A stretch of 64,000 nt of DNA from Oryza sativa Japonica Group (GCF_034140825.1 NC_089046.1:1812001-1876000); one strand, 5' to 3'; numbered from the stretch's first letter, positions 10,325 to 23,590 are shown. Notes: generated by a model from the letters alone, not told the origin. Numbers and translations: made by a program.

Positions 10325-13300
10325 GCCCAAAGAAATTCGAGGACATGCCACTTGATTTGTCTGCCTCTAAATTTTCGTCACCCAATCCACGTGCTTTTGA
10401 AATGTGAATATTTTGATTTCGTACTACTTTCACCGGAGGAGGGCAAGAGGCGGCGGCGACAACAACGGCAATGTGCGGAGCTTGGGACCTGGGAGGGAGG
10501 GGGAGGGGGGGCAAGCCTGTAAGAGAGGTTGAGGTGATCGGCGAGCTTGTTCAAGCTCAAGCTCACTCGGCATCTATGCAAAGGAGGTGGCCAACGACCT
10601 TCATCAAAGGGTAGGCCTAGCTTTGCCGCTGGCACACCGAGCTCGCCCTTGCCCCTAGCCCCCCCTCCCTCCCCTTCTTCGGGCTTCGCGTGGGTCTCCA
10701 GCACGCACGCACGGACCTAGGACCATTGCTATCGTCAGTGTCCTCCACCGGCTTCTTCCCCGTTGCCAGATTCCACAGCCGCTACCTAGGGACCTCCTCC
10801 ACCTCGTCTTCCTTCGCTTCACCAAGCTTCGCACAATGAGGCGTTGCCGCCTTCGCTTCACTCGGTAGCTGACTGTCGCGTTATCGTTGATGTTGCTGTG
10901 AGGGATACTGTCACGCCCAGAAATTTAGCCTAAATTTCTAGACTATTTTGTGTATTAAATCTCTGTCCAGGCATCAGCCAGGGTACACAAAACGACAAAT
11001 TAATATACAGATCCAAACGTAAATAAAGCGTAAATACTTACAGAAGAGGCACTTAGTCCTCGCACCGAAACAAAAGCAGCAGTAGCGGAAAAAAGGCGAT
11101 CCTAGCGAGGCTTCAGCTCCACTCCACAGGCAAAACTCAACTGGGGTCTGAGCCTTGGTCCTCTAACTCCATCTTCAGCTCAGAAGTAGTACACTTCTGA
11201 AAATGGGGAAACAATAGCAAGGCTGAGTACAACCACCATACTCAGCAAGCCACACCAATGATGCAGACGTGCAAGGAGAACATAAGGACGGTTTGTGGCT
11301 ATTTGCATAAAGGCAGTTGTAAAGCATTTTATTGAGCAAAACAGTAAAACTATTGAGTAATTAAGGTAATATTAAATCTCCATTGATCAACGCTACACCA
11401 CGTTGAACAAGCCCAACCAACCCACCTGAACTACAGTGCATTGAGTCGATTTATTAAGTGTGAGACTAATCACGGTAAATCTGGTCGATCGCCCATAACC
11501 GCGGGCACGGCTATTCGAATAGTTTTACTCTGGCCAGAGGTGCACAACTGTACCCACAAGACACAATCCACCGGCATGTCACCGTGTCATTATGTGCCCA
11601 TGATGAACACGTCACCACGTCGAGTGATTGTGACAAGACCATTCATATAACTCTCCCCTAACCATCCACACCACGTTAAGGTTTCACCCACACTCCTCGC
11701 AAGGCAGCGGGCAGTCCCCTCGTGCGCCGCGGTGAATCCGACAGCTGGACAACCGGACACCCCGGCCGACCCAACTCCATCACGCCCACCCTTGCCACTG
11801 GTGCCTAGGAAAGGGTCGAGCTATACTTCAGATCAAGCAGTTACCCACTCCCGCTTGTGGTAAGCACTGTAAGTCTTCCAGGGTTTCCCGTGAACCAGTC
11901 CTTAATTGCCATGGGTGCGACTCGCAAAACCATGCACCCACAGCCCACCATTCAGTCGCATTTTAGTTGGATAATTACGACCATGAAACATGGCCAGATG
12001 TCTTGAGCACGCAGCTCGTCATGATACTAAAAGGTCTAATACTATAATTATCCCATCAACTGAGCTAGTGGTAATTAAGCATGGCTAAGCATATAGTTCT
12101 AGCTAGGTCAACATAAGTAATACCAGCTAGTCGGTTTATCACTCAAGGTCGACAAAGGACAGATATCAAGTAAACATGGCACAAGTGAGCAGATAGGTAA
12201 TACCCGGATCCCATGTAATTAGCAAGACATGCATGTTTATTTGTAAACGGTAAAACATTTATAAATTGGGATCAACATGCTCAAGAGGAATGTGTGACTT
12301 GCCTTGCTTCTTCAAAACAATCTTTCGAACTCTTTTCCTCGCGACCGCGATCTTCCGAAACGACGGATTCTACACGCTGGCAAGCAAAACGAGGAAAAAC
12401 ACTAATAAAAACCAAGAAAACAGTACATGAAAAGTAAACAAACATGTAGAGCTCAATTTTAGATGAATTTTGCAAGTTGAATGGCCCAATTTGGAGTTCG
12501 AATGAATTATATATGAATTTTAGAAGTTGTTGAGTCATTAAATGAATTTCTATAACTATATCCGAATTATTGCGCAATTATTAATTATTTCCCAGAGGAA
12601 AGGCCTGCTGCTGACGTCATCAAAGGGGCCGGCGCCGACAGGCGGGTCCCACGAGTCAGCGACACACAAGGGGTTGGCGCACAGTGGTCACGGTCCACCG
12701 CGGCCGGGGCGGCACCGTGGACCAGGACCACCACGGGTCCACGGGCGGCGGCCCAGATCGGCAAAAAGGGAGGGGGCTGGCTCGCCGGCCAACCCGACAA
12801 GGCGGCGGCGGCACAAGGCTGGACAGCTGAGAGGCGGTGGCGCACGAGAGGGAGCGGTGGCGCGGTGCGGCAAGGGGAGGCGGCAGCCGGCTGCCCAGCA
12901 TTGCCGGTAGCGACGCTGGCGCGGAGCGCAGCGGCGATGAACCGGCCGGACGGCCACCGGCGGCGGCGGCGCGTCACGAGCAGGCCCGGGAAGCGGTCGG
13001 CGAAAGGGAGGAAGAGGGAGAGGGAGGGGAGTGCTCACCGAGAGGCCAAATGGCGGAAGGAGGCGGTTGGCGGCGAGCAAGGTGACGGCGGGCGCCTTGG
13101 GATGACGGTGGGACGGCGCTCCGGCGATGGATTGGGGAAGAGGAGTGGTAGACGGGGTGCGGTAGGGCGTGGCGGCGCTGTGGGTAGCGGCGGCATGGCC
13201 GGGCAAGACGACGCTCGCCGGCGGGAGGCGGAAGTGGCTCGGGTCGGCGGTGGAAGCAGCGCTACGGCGAGGCTTCAGGGAGGACGAATGGATGTCGGGG

Positions 13301-14355
13301 TGCAGCGCGGCGTGACGAAGCTAGTGGTGGCGGCGGCGCAGTGCGGCGACAGCGGGAAGCGGCGGCTGGAGGCACGGCGACGAGCGGCGGAGCGCGGGCT
13401 CGCGCGGGGAGCACGGGAGAGGGTGCGAGGAGCTCGGGGAGGAGGGGGAAACGGAAGAGGAGAGCACGAGGGTGCTTTATATAGGGCTCGGGGATGGAGA
13501 TCGTGGCCAGGAGAGGTGGGATCGGCCGGCAATGTGGGGCGCCGACGTGGGGAGGTTGGCGGCGGTTCGGCGCTGATTTTGCGGGGCGGAGTGGGGGAAA
13601 TAGGGGAGGAGGAGGTGGGGATCGAGTCCACGCGTTCGCGAGGTGAGGTGGAGCGCGGGAAGCGCGGCGTCGTGGGGTGAAACCGGCGGCCATGGCGGTT
13701 GCAGCCGGCCGGATGGAGGGAGGTTGGGGATGACAGGTGGGGCCCACCGGTCCCACCTGTCGGAGAGGGAAAGGCGAGGCCGGCTGGGGGAGGCAATGTG
13801 GACTTGAGAAGGAAAGGGGGCCGAGCGGGCCGAGAGAGAGAGGGAAGGGGAGGGCGGCCAGGCCGGGAAGGAAGAGGGGGAGGACTTGGGCCGAGCCCGA
13901 AAGGGAGGAAGGGGAAATTATTTGTTTTCTTTTTATATAATTGGATAAATGATGTTTGTGACTTTAAAATTACTTCTTGAGCTCCGAAAATTCGCGGGAA
14001 AATCTGGAGAGTATATTAGGGCACAGAGAATATTATAAAATATTTCCGGCCAATGATTTTTAAAGGAAAATTTTAATTTCCCCTATAATTCACTTAATTA
14101 AATTGCTTTAACTTTTATTTAATTTCTAGAAAATGTATTATTTAATGATTTTTAACCCCGAACAAAAATCGGGGCATTACAGATACCGCCCGCCGCCACC
14201 AAGGACCACCGCCTCCTACCCTCCTTCGACGAAAATGGCACGAAATCAAAAGATTAGCACCTCCAGTGGCACTTTTGCAAGGGCACACAGATTAGGTGGC
14301 GAAAATTCAAAGGCATGCGAATGAGGTGGCATACCCTCAAATTTCTCCTCTGGCC
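10325..14355. mobile_element. Fold-back DNA element with ~130-bp inverted arms, split by a solo LTR
   Basis: The left arm (about 10328-10455) and the reverse complement of the right arm (about 14205-14355) align over their length at roughly 75 percent by eye. Shared words include AATTTTCG(T/C)CACC(C/T)AATC and ATTTTGATTTCGT. Removing the nested LTR leaves a GC-rich element of about 750 bp without recognisable coding sequence. It resembles Mutator-like non-autonomous elements with long terminal inverted repeats, but the superfamily is unproven. Confidence 0.5.
10909..14181. mobile_element. Solo LTR, 3.27 kb, probably Ty3/gypsy type
   Basis: Begins TGTCACGCCC and ends GGGGCATTACA (TG...CA). 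It is flanked by identical 5-bp repeats GATAC at 10904-10908 and 14182-14186, the hallmark of an LTR insertion. There is no internal region, so it is a relic left by LTR-LTR recombination. The middle (about 12640-13900) is very GC-rich and yields long shadow frames. Long LTRs of this type occur in rice gypsy families; the exact family was not assigned. Confidence 0.8.
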
Positions 14356-14799
14356 ACGGTCCCTATATACATATGGCCTTGATATGTTCAGTGGCGGAGC
14401 CATCGGTCTTGCAATATGGCAATACCTAAATACTTGACCTTTAGTTCATTTCCTATCCCTAATCTAGAGATTGTAGTTAGACTGAGTACTCAGTTTGTGA
14501 TTTTCCATCTTTTCAAAATAAAATAGAAGATGGTTATTTGTGATATTATTGGTAGTTTACCTTGAGAGGATTTAGCAATAAGGACTAGTTTTAAACTGCC
14601 AATGATATTATTAAAAAGCTAAAATTTAGTTCTTTTGAAGAGGACTAGTTTACACATTGATTATTATCGACCGTGAATATTTTATCTCCTTTCCTATTGA
14701 CACTGGTTAGGTCTTACACACCCAACCTGAAATCCCGCTTTGTCATTGGGTACGTTGTGTCATCTCACCTCCGGATAGTTCATACTGAGGCCCAAGATT

Positions 14800-15064
14800 T
14801 CTGGGTATGTTTGGATTGATGCCCTACCAAAATTTTGGTAGTGCCAAATCTTGGACAAGTTTTGGTACTACGAAAATTTTGGTAGGGTAGAGTTGAAAAT
14901 GTTTATTTGGATTGAAGCCAAAATTTGCCCATAAGAGATAAGTTCATAGGCAAAGCCAAATTTATGGCATAGGTAGAGTTTTAGTAGAAATGTTTAGTTT
15001 GCAACCCTACTAAAATTTTGGTAGGGCAAATTTTAGTAGGGTAACAATCCAAATTGGCCCAGAG
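14800..15064. mobile_element. Tourist-like MITE
   Basis: The left end TCTGGGTATGTTTGGATTG matches the reverse complement of the right end, TCTGGGCCAATTTGGATTG. Internal CCCTACCAAAATTTTGG words recur in both orientations. About 260 bp, no coding sequence. It lies in the upstream region of the saccharopine-dehydrogenase-like gene. The target duplication is unclear. Between 14356 and 14800 I see no gene. Confidence 0.6.
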
Positions 15065-15281
15065 TTAAGTCAGCCCATCTTAAGCGATCTACAGGGAGGG
15101 AGGAAACAGCAGTTAGATGGATGGATAATCCGATAGGCGACCGAACCAACGGCCCACCGGCTTCCACGTACCCAACCAAACAAGCACCGCCTTGCGCCAG
15201 CCATCCCTGAGAGCACAGAGCACTCTAACACCACTCGGCTATCTTCGCCGGAGGCCCGGAGCGGAGCGAGCCAAAGAGCGA

Positions 15282-18200
15282 ATGGCCACCGTGGTGAGGG
15301 CATGCATGCCGCTGCCACCTGCCGCCGTCGCCTCCTCATCCGCCGCTCCCTCCACGGACGCGCAGGCGCAGAGGAGTCCCTCCTCCTCCAGCGCGCGCGT
15401 GCTCGTGCTCGGCGGCACCGGCCGCGTCGGCGGGTCCACCGCCACCGCGCTCTCCAAGCTCCGCCCCGACCTCAACATCCTCATCGCCGGCAGGAACCGG
15501 TTGGTGCCCCCTATATGCTATGCCTCCTCCGCACCGCACTAGTCTGTTACATACTTTCCTCGCCTGTTTTCATCTGCAGAATGAATTTGCTTCACTTGTG
15601 TTGCAATTTCTTACGTTTGAACGAATGCAAACCTCATCTAGCCATTTCGTAGTTCACTTCAATAGTGGGAACAGTTTCTTTCTTCTGTCAATAGCATCTT
15701 GGCTGGATGCCTGCAATCTTGTGCAGTTCCATCTGTACAATGAGACGATTATAGTAGTATGACCATTTGTCGAGTATCTTTTTTTTTTTTTTGGCCAGAG
15801 AGAAAGGTGAATCTTTGGCATCTAAACTCGGGGAGGAATCGGAGTTTGTCCAAGTAGATATTCGCGACAGGAACATGTTGGAGGAAGTGCTACAGGGTTA
15901 GTAATGGAGCTACCTGCTTATGTTGTACTTTTAAGTTGAAACACCGTATGATTTCAAAAAATTGTTGCAAATATTTTGAAAAGTCATCCACAAATTTCTT
16001 CTGATGTTTGACCATTCTAGTTTTTCTTTTTTTTTCCCAGATGTGGATTTAGTTGTTCATGCTGCTGGACCTTTCCAAAGGGAGAATGAGTGCACTGTCC
16101 TACAGGCAGCAATAGCGACCAAGGTTAGAAATGTGCAACGCCTGATCATCAAATGCATAAGTTTAATAACACGTTGAAATCAGTGACATCCTTAACCTTT
16201 TTTTTTTTTTACAGACGGCATATATTGATGTTTGTGATGATACAGACTATTCGTGGAGAGCAAAGGGTTTCCATGAACAAGCAAAAGATTGCGGTATCCC
16301 AGCTATTACAACTGCCGGCATCTATCCTGGAGTGAGCAATGGTCTTACTTCGCATTTCTATCAAACATATCAGTTTACTTTGAAATTTTTCAAGTTACAC
16401 TGTCCAGATATCATCATGTGCTCTTTCACAATGTCCATCAGTACTCATGGATAGTATCCATTGCTCTTTGAGGCAGTTTACATATGTGTAAAATCACCAA
16501 CTTGATTAATGCCATGTATTAGTACATAATAGAGAGTTAGAGACATGATCTAGCAGTAAACTATGAAGACAATGTTTTGATCTAGCTAGGTAAGCTTCAT
16601 ATCTTAATTTTTTGAGTGCTTAGAAATACACTGTTTTCTTCTTTTGGAACAGTGATGGCTGCTGAGCTTGTTCATGCTGCTAGAAGTGAAAATGCTGGTG
16701 AACCTGAAAGATTAAGGTTAGGAGTTATTTATTTCCTGTAAAAATTAAAGGTCAAACTAGTCATGAAGTATGGAAAGCGTTGTCGTATTCATCAGAATCT
16801 ATGCTAGTATGTTGCTAAATCCTTTTTCTAGATTCTTTTATTATACTGCAGGCACTGGTGGTGCTGGGCCAACAATATTAACAACTAGTTTTCTGCTTCT
16901 TGCGGAGGATGTAATCGCATATAACAAAGGTACTTTTCGATAATTTATTAGTGCACTTATAGGATTTCTCTATGAGGAAAATCTAAGTTTTGTTCTCATT
17001 ACAAATTCAGGAGAAGAAATAAAGTTGAAGCCCTACAGTGGAGCTCTCAGCATTGATTTTGGCAAAGGGGTTAGGAAGAAAGATGTTTACTTACTGTAGG
17101 CACTGAACATTAATTACTTTTTGAGATCTTACCACAATAAGGAAAAACCACTTTGGTTAGAATTCAAAATGGAAGCTAATAAATTTTATATTATGCCACT
17201 AATCCAGGAATTTGCCTGAGGTGAAGAGTGCTTATAAGGTTTTAGGTGTGCCTACTGTTAGTGCTCGCTTCGGTACTGCTCCTTTTTTCTGGAATTGGGG
17301 AATGCAGGCCTTCGCAAACTTTTTACCTGTTGTATGTCTTACTTCTCAAATTATGCACTATCAATTTACTTCTTTCAGACACAACCGGTGCTATTAGTAT
17401 TCTAGTACTAGTAAACTCTACTAAAAAAAATAGAAGTTTTAACTTTTAAGCAACCAATTGCTTACATTTTATTTTATTATTTAATTATGTAGTTGGTGAA
17501 ATCAACTAATACTATTATTACTGTTAAACCAACATGGTTTGCTTGTTTTCTGCTGAAATCTTAAAAATGGGATAATATTAAACTGGTGATTTGGTGCTAA
17601 TGCGGATTACACCTGACTGCAACTTGTTCGTGTTCAGGAATTCTTGAGGGATAGAAATAAGGTTCTAAAATTGGTTGGATTTGTTGATCCTTTTGTCCGA
17701 GCTATCGATGGTATTGCTGGAGAGCGTGTTTCCATGAGAGTAAGTACCTAAAGCTGTGTTCTGGAGGTGAGGTTGGGAACTCACTTCATGCACCCGCAAA
17801 ATTAATTATTTACTTTTTTTTTTGAAAAAATGTATTAATATGATTTTTTAAAGCAACTTTTGTATAGAAATTTTTTGCCTGTGTGTTTTAGAAGTACTAG
17901 TTTCTTCCAAGGCTCCAAGCTATTTCCAGAGTTAACTGCATACTCTTTCAAGCTGTGGCCAGAATAGGTATTTGAATGCCAGTTTTAAAATATTTGTTCA
18001 GCCAATTTTTCTTCAGTTTTTTAAAATAATTTACTTTCTAAACTTTGATTTGATCAATTATAAGATTGATTTTATCACTTCTTCAAAAAGGGAGCGAAGT
18101 ATGGACCATGTAACTCTCAATAGCCATCGATTTCCACAAAATATTGGTACACTGAGACTATTGTTTTTACTAGTTACTGGCCAAGATTTGTTTCCTTGGT

Positions 18201-19700
18201 CCAGGTTAGCAGCCTAGAAGCATACTACTTCTAGTATTTCCTCAAGCCATACCTGGAGTAAGAGTAAATTAATTATACTCAAACTTTGTCCAAAGTTGTA
18301 TATGTAGCTACTGATCACTACCTTTTGATCAAATTTATTTCATTTATATGCAGGTAGACTTAGATTGTTCAAATGGAAAGAATACTATTGGATTATTTTC
18401 TCATAGAAAGCTATCTGTGTAAGTACGCACTTCTGCACAAGCAGTTGAGCATTCTCAAGGTCCATTACCTAATTGATATTTACCATATTAGTCATCAAAT
18501 ATCAAGACTTTTTTAAAAAAATAACTATCACATTTTTTGCCCTAGATCGCAGGAAGCTTCACATAAGTGCTCTCTAAATGAGACCCCAGTTTCAAAAACT
18601 TACATCCTATGTATAAGAGTTTCCTTTTATTCAAAAAGGGATTCCTGAGAAAACCATGTAAATCTGTCCTCATTTAAAAGCTAACAGGGTATCTACTTCC
18701 CAGAGTGATTATTCCTTAGCATTTGAATGATCCAGCATTTTTGTAATGCTAACACCCTAAATCCTAGGAATTCATACTCAAAACTTGGAGCGATCTTACT
18801 ACATGGTTGTTTTGAGAAGTTCCGATTTACTTTGCAGTTTTAAATTTTAAGAACAAACAAAATCATTTGGTACAACTATCTGCATTGCATCTTAGCATTA
18901 ATTTTTATTGGATTTTCAGATCGGTGGGCTATGCAACAGCAGCATTTGTTTTAGCAGTTCTTGAGGGCAGCACACAGCCTGGCGTATGGTTTCCAGAGGA
19001 GGTTAGTGGTGCACTAATGGGAGGACAAAATAACACACTAGTCGACACAATATACTCACTCTGTCCCTAAATATAAGGGATTTTGGTTGGATGTGACTTA
19101 TTTTAGTATAACGAATCTGAACATACTAGAATATGTCACATCCAACCAAAATCCCTTATATTTAGGGACGGTGGGTGTCATAGGTAGTGGGCCGAGGGGT
19201 CGAGGCCCTAGGGATAAGGATAGAGTTGGTTGGATAGGATTAGACTGGGTCCTCCCTCCATCTATATAAGGATGGTTTGTATCATCATTCTAATTAAGCA
19301 ATGAATCAAGATTAGTCTCTCCCAACCTAAGTCCCCCTCTCATCCCTAGCAGCCGTCGCCGCCCGGCTATCCTCTCGGCGGTGTTTACCCCCTATGAATC
19401 CTAACCCATAACAGTGGGAGTATTGTTTTAATTTTCTAAAATCACCACTTTTATTCATAATGCAGCCAGAGGGAGTAGCAATTGAATCAAGGAAGGTGCT
19501 TCTTGAGCGGGCGTCTCAAGGAACAACGATCTTCGTGATGAACAAGTGATGTCCTCTCTGCTCAATTTCAACACCCATTAGTAAGCTAATAATCAATAAT
19601 GAGTATGCTAGCTGACACAATACCGTAAATTTTGATTGACAGGCCTTCCTGGATGATAGAGACTGATCCAAAGGAAGTTGGCCTGGGAATATATGTGTAG
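15282..19700 (+). CDS. Saccharopine-dehydrogenase-like NAD(P)-binding protein, probably plastid-targeted, 13 exons
   Basis: Exons: 15282-15499, 15799-15896, 16041-16123, 16215-16341, 16653-16716, 16832-16929, 17011-17095, 17208-17331, 17638-17739, 18354-18418, 18920-19001, 19466-19545, 19643-19700. All introns are GT-AG and phases join to 427 residues. Residues 1-38 are Ala/Ser/Pro-rich, like a chloroplast transit peptide. VLVLGGTGRVGG (40-51) is the Rossmann GxxGxxG loop. DVDLVVHAAGPFQ and AYIDVCDDTDY are typical of the saccharopine dehydrogenase NAD(P)-binding family; the later part (PGVWFPEE...PKEVGLGIYV) fits the family C-terminus. The protein is not fused to lysine-ketoglutarate reductase, so a role in lysine breakdown is unproven and the true substrate is unknown. 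The start is the first Met followed by a transit-peptide-like sequence; an in-frame upstream Met at 15192 exists but looks like 5' UTR. The last intron begins exactly at an in-frame AAGTGA, so intron retention would end translation there. Confidence 0.9.
19055..19420. mobile_element. Stowaway MITE in intron 11, interrupted by a solo LTR
   Basis: Inverted ends CTCACTCTGTCCCTAAATA and (reverse complement of the right end) CTCCCACCGTCCCTAAATA. TA occurs on both sides (19053-19054, 19421-19422). Without the LTR and its duplicated 5 bp the MITE is 123 bp, almost entirely a hairpin (GGGATTTTGGTTGGATGTGAC and its complement). Confidence 0.8.
19176..19413. mobile_element. Solo LTR, 238 bp, probably Ty1/copia type
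   Basis: Starts TGTCATAGG and ends CCCATAACA. It is flanked by 5-bp repeats GTGGG at 19171-19175 and 19414-19418. It sits inside the right end of the Stowaway MITE, so it is younger than that MITE. A TCTATATAAGG promoter-like word lies inside. It is an internal-region-less relic. Confidence 0.8.
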
Positions 19701-20500
19701 GGGAATAGTATGTTTCCCTCACTATATGTCTATATTGAAGTTTACAGCTCCTAATTATAATTTTGACGGTGAAATCTTAGCACTTACTACAAAGTTCTTG
19801 GGTATGAGTAAGAGCAAGAGCGACAAATAGGACAGGGCAATGAACAAGTAAATTCTTATCCATTTTCAACAAGGCACCTCTGTCTCTTTGTTAATCGCAC
19901 TGTTCTGAATGTGGCTGTAAATAATAGAACGAATTTGTAATGCTCTAAGAGTATGGGGTGGATGAATGAAATGAATTGGAGCACAATACAACCAAACGAG
20001 GGTTACAGTTTTGATGAAGTATCCTAGTGCCTGTTATTGTCTTAGCAGAAATGTGTGGTGAGTTTATGAGGTCTCTAAAGAATTCGTTACATTCCAAGAG
20101 CATTAATGCATCCACCGAAATGAATTATCCGTAGCAATTTTGGTCATCGTGTTTAGCATCGACTTGTGCAGCCTGTGAATTGAAGTAGAAGGGCATATAT
20201 ATATATATATATATATTTCTCTGTTCTGCTCTTGCCTCTGTCTACAAAATTCCACGTATTCTTTAAAAGCAACGGAAGCTAAATAACATTTGTGGGTGGG
20301 TGTGGGGGGTAAAACTTATCTCGTTCTATACAGATTGCTGAGACTAAGATATCATATATACCTATGTAAGCTACGAAGAGCTGATGATAGTTCGTTAGCA
20401 TTTTATCATTACCTACTTTACATTTCAACTCTGACATAATTCGCATGTTCAACAATGGCGATCCTCGTACTGCAGCTCTTGTTCGACTATGATATGCATT
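19701..20500. other. Convergent 3' flanks of the saccharopine-dehydrogenase-like and CCDA genes
   Basis: No coding sequence seen. An (AT)n microsatellite lies at about 20195-20216. The 3' UTRs of both genes should fall here. Confidence 0.5.
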
Positions 20501-23500
20501 CTACATCACCATTGATGTTGCAGGAAACAGCCTGTCCAGTAGGGTATAAACCCCTCCACCCAGTAGAAATGCACCACTACCAAGCAAATGGCAAATGTTA
20601 GCGCAAGGCGTTAATCCAAAAAAAATAAAGTATAAAAGGCAGATTTTTTAAAGAAGGAATGGCTTATATTTTTTTAGAGATCCTTCCTTTTTTTAAAAAA
20701 GAAAGAACACGAATGTTTCTGAGGAATTGGAACTGTGCAAAGCACATGACAGAATTGTGGCAAGAAGTTTAGAACAATATCTTACAAAAGAATATTAAAT
20801 GGATGATAAGGTAAATTTGATGTGCTATATTCTCTGAAAGAAGCATGCCCAACAAATGTGATTTCAAGCTCTTTGAACCAAGACAGTGAAATTGTAGCGA
20901 ATGCTATCAATTAACAAATATGGATTTTCAGTGTTTCCTTTGTAAAAGGTAGTAAAAAAATTATTACTATTCATACAGATAATTAATTGCAACGTGCAGG
21001 TCTTTTGCAATCAAATTACAAACCAGGAACCTCTCAAGATCCAGAAAGAGCTAAGGCACATACCTGATTGGGTTTATCCATGCAGAATACCTCCTGAAGG
21101 AAAGCAAACTCTACAGAAAGCAAATAATTTATCAGGCACTAAACTTAAAATGAACAGGTGTTGTTGTTCTAGGATTTGTGCTGTTAAACTGTTAGTCAAG
21201 TCTAAGTGAGATTTAAAGTTCCATATTTGATGGAACTATCTTATCTATACTTAACCAGATGTGTATATCAGAAGGCATTTATACCTGCAGTGCTCCAGCA
21301 AAAGAAGCTGCAATGAGAAGAGGTGCAACATAGCCAGTTGTATAAGTCAATAACAAACTTCCCCCAACAATCGGATCCTGACAGAAAATGTATTGTAATC
21401 AGCATGTCAGAAAATTAATAAATTAGGCGAACATAAACTTCTTGCCAACAATTATGACAGATTGCTAAGTCAAGTGTAACATATATTAGAAACAAAGAAA
21501 TCAAAATTACTGCATATCGTACGGTATGTGATTTACTAACTTTAGTAATTAAAGACACTATGGTAAAATTTATGACAGTTTTACTGTTTTGAAATTTAAG
21601 AAAAAGTAATAAAATATTAATGTAACTTATGAATGTTCCTGTTATGCATACTCTTGAAGTGGCAACATATCCCAGAAGGGTAGCAAGAACAGGTGTACTG
21701 CAAGGTGATGCTGCTAATGCAAACGTAAGTCCGGCAAGGTATGCTTGTACACCTATAGGGAAACAGCAAGATATCATTTACCGTAACTGAAATAAACATA
21801 ATGAGGCATATGGTACTTTGATACAAAATAGAAAATTATGTCAAAGCATTACTGGAAGGGAGGTTAGCTGCAGCAGCTCGAGGGTCATAATCGCTGAAAA
21901 ATGAGGGAAGTTGTAGCTCAATTACCTGTAAATACAAGATAACCAGCATAGAGAACAGTTTAAGGCAGTGAGCTAATATCTACTATAACAGGAGTGATAC
22001 ACATTTCATTGAAATAAATTACCATCGCGGCAAAGGATTTACAATTATTTATAAAAGGAAAACCATCAAATCAACTGATACTTGATTTGAATTGTGGCAA
22101 CAAGTTAGCTTGAAAAATTAATTGGCATGCTCCGCTTTATGAGTTTTCACATTGGATCATGAATTTACCTCAAGAAGGTTCAATCCCATGATAACTGCTA
22201 ACCCTGAAGCAGCCACTGGAAGTCCTTGTCCTACCTGTCCATAGGCCTTTCCAGCAAAAGAAGCAGCAACACCAAGGATGGCTAAGGTTGTTGCCAGTCC
22301 TAATGAAAAAGCAACTGAATTTCCAACAACCTAATAGATAGAATGGAAACATATCAATTTACATCAAGAATAACATGGATGAAGTTTTTTTCTTCTACAT
22401 GGTGAATGGATGTTATGGCATACGAGGTTTTGGGTATACATGCTCTATTTAATTTCTATAAGTTATTTTATAAATAATAGAATATACCTCAGATCGATCT
22501 TTGCCCGAGCCAAAAGCACCTGAAAGATTTTAAAGAATATGTCATCAGATCAGTGCCATCAATTGTAACTGATCCTGGGCAACAAAAAAAAAGCATCTCA
22601 AAAGGCAATCGCTATACTTGCCTATATATCCTAGAGTCAATGGTAGAACACTGAGTGTACAAGGAGACAAACTAGTTACAAGTCCAGCACCGAAAATTAC
22701 AGCCAAGCTGGAGAATAGAGAAACATGTCAGAAAAAAATATGGACATGAAACATAAAATATAATCTGAGAAAGTAAGTAAACAGATTCTGTCCATAGGCA
22801 ATTGACCGCAGGGGAAAAAAATGCTTACCTAGTGAAACTAAGAGCAGAGAGCTGATCCTGAACAGCCTCGTTGGCTTGCTGACCCGCTGAATAAAGCAAA
22901 TTTCCAAACCAATCTCCAATGCTAAGGTCAGCCAAAGCAAGTCCAGATGACCCTAACTGATCATAATAAAATTTTATGCACGCATTAGCTATATGCCATC
23001 ACAATGTAATAAAAAGGAATATATGATATTCTCTTTCCTATGACAGATAACTACACTGTTGACTACAATTCATTATTGTTTCTACGCAGTAGTACAATTT
23101 GACATGTTAAAATCACAACTTGATACAGGCATCACGAACTCTTTTGTGATCAGCAAGAAGGGGACAGAAAATTCGAAGGCACATAGTGCTCCCTCACCAG
23201 AGAATCACCAATTTCTGTAGCATTTGCAGCGCCAGCAGCAACCAGACTCCCCACTGCGACCAAGAAACACCACTCACTAACGTCAGAGACATTTCATCAA
23301 ACAGATTGCCAGCGATAGAACACATGAAGGGAGCAGTCAACAGCTAACACTCTACCCGCCACGGTCGCCAGCAGCATGGGGCGCTGGCGGACGAGAGAGC
23401 ACCTCGCCGCGGCCTCCAATCTCGCTCCACGAATCGCTGCCTTGGAAACCGAGCTCCCGCGCTCGCGGGGCACACCCACGAGCACACCCGTACCAGGGGA

Positions 23501-23590
23501 CGAGGAGGTGGAGGGCTTGGAAGCAGCGGCCTGCGCCGGGCGGCAGGGGCGGCAGGTGGAGGTGGTGCTACTAACGGGGCGCGCGGCCAT
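20501..23590 (-). CDS. CCDA: CcdA-type thiol/disulfide transporter of the chloroplast (cytochrome c biogenesis), 11 exons
   Basis: Exons: 23590-23356, 23253-23198, 22956-22829, 22707-22622, 22519-22488, 22330-22169, 21925-21853, 21752-21652, 21377-21285, 21110-21064, 20576-20501; 362 residues, close to Arabidopsis CCDA. About 80 N-terminal residues rich in Ser, Ala, Arg and Pro form the likely transit peptide. The CcdA/DsbD core has the two symmetry-related redox motifs, [19 protein letters not shown] (Cys156) and [18 protein letters not shown] (Cys275), within hydrophobic helices. The family passes reducing equivalents from stroma to thylakoid lumen, to HCF164-type thioredoxins, for cytochrome f/b6f haem assembly. 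The C-terminus is [18 protein letters not shown] then [16 protein letters not shown]. Intron 4 needs a GC donor (22621-22620) to stay in frame; all others are GT-AG. The start codon at 23590 is preferred over 23605 by transit-peptide context only. Confidence 0.92.

Noticed and set aside
12585-13980. Several long overlapping open frames (up to 271 codons) on both strands
   Set aside because: They lie in the GC-rich middle of the solo LTR, are compositionally biased (Arg, Gly, Pro) and mirror each other on opposite strands, so they are shadows.
20195-20216. AT microsatellite as a regulatory site
   Set aside because: A simple (AT)n run in a convergent 3' region without further evidence.
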